A DNA stretch of 64,000 nt from Flaccisagitta enflata (taxonomy: Eukaryota; Chaetognatha; Sagittoidea; Aphragmophora). Each line of letters starts with the position of its first letter. The stretch's first letter is position 1. The stretch is from NCBI GenBank assembly GCA_965153355.1, contig OZ231127.1, positions 56,854,001-56,918,000 of the forward strand. Direction: 5' to 3'. Made by a program: the position numbers and the translations under genes. A model generated the notes under the pieces. It saw only the letters and a program-made list of their open reading frames with translations, did no database searches and had not been told where the DNA came from. This document shows positions 63,874 to 64,000 of this stretch, in pieces.

Positions 63874-64000
63874 ATGTCGTCGAAGCGATCGAAATTTTAC
63901 AAAGAATGTCCCAACGCCAAATACGGAGCCACCCAGCGTGGAAACAAGCGCCATCGCGATAAACTTCTTCAAGAGGAAGACGACGACTATGAACCACCCT
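63874..64000 (+). CDS. Start of a further ORF, basic then acidic N-terminus (runs off the window)
   Basis: An ATG at 63874, 14 bp after the previous stop and in another frame, opens at least 42 codons to the window end. The peptide begins M-S-S-K-R-S-K-F-Y-K-E-C-P, is Lys/Arg-rich, then has an E-E-D-D-D-Y-E-P-P acidic patch. No family is recognised. Such tight spacing is unusual for separate host genes and suggests a multi-ORF mobile element. Confidence 0.45.
   Translation, partial: MSSKRSKFYKECPNAKYGATQRGNKRHRDKLLQEEDDDYEPP

Overview
The window looks like nuclear DNA of an invertebrate animal. There are no prokaryote-style gene clusters. The only host-like gene has short phase-1 exons with GT/AG splice sites and encodes EGF and WAP cysteine modules. 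The rest is mobile elements and very long microsatellites. The lineage cannot be fixed from the sequence; an arthropod or other marine or freshwater invertebrate is a guess.

Layout. 1-10.4 kb: a Gly/Ser-rich 3' coding end, then two copies (977-1542 and 8591-9157, about 7 kb apart) of an EGF exon plus WAP exon. The second copy is followed by three further WAP-like exons ending at 10419. A fold-back element (1836-7703) lies between the copies, with an intact CR1/L2-like LINE (ORF 2555-6058, minus) nested in it. 10.4-36.7 kb: essentially gene-free. It holds fold-back and terminal-inverted-repeat elements (13459-14012, 14621-18395, 22404-25210, 29727-30157, 30466-31396, 32498-33088), many copies of a small repeat with a GGACCGAC-rich core, and simple repeats. 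36753-43500 (minus): an almost complete Ty3/Gypsy retrotransposon with 339-bp LTRs. 43.8-53.0 kb: more fold-back elements, including a 4.65-kb nested palindrome at 46319-50971. 53-60 kb: simple repeats, including about 900 bp of nearly pure GAA-type purine sequence, and one candidate exon. 60.8-64 kb: a Gag-like reading frame, one in-frame UGA, then a tnp2-like transposase reading frame in the same frame, and 14 bp later the start of another ORF that runs off the window.

Two results stand out. First, the Gypsy element carries a readable -1 frameshift signal: an in-frame G GGA AAA heptamer, a 5-nt spacer and a GC-rich two-part stem. It also carries an apparent 1-nt insertion in a poly-A run upstream, which makes gag and pol look like one 1691-codon ORF while putting the zinc motif out of frame. 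Second, the 60833-63859 reading frame joins a retroelement capsid-like domain, an acidic linker, a polyglycine tract and a transposase-like domain across a single UGA. No in-frame ATG lies between the UGA and the polyglycine tract, so the two halves were probably one protein.

A third theme is dispersed repeats whose terminal hairpin keeps its pairing while its sequence changes (AGTCGCG/CGCGACT, AGTTGCG/CGCAACT, AGATGC/GCATCT), with the matching word also changing in the head of the repeat.
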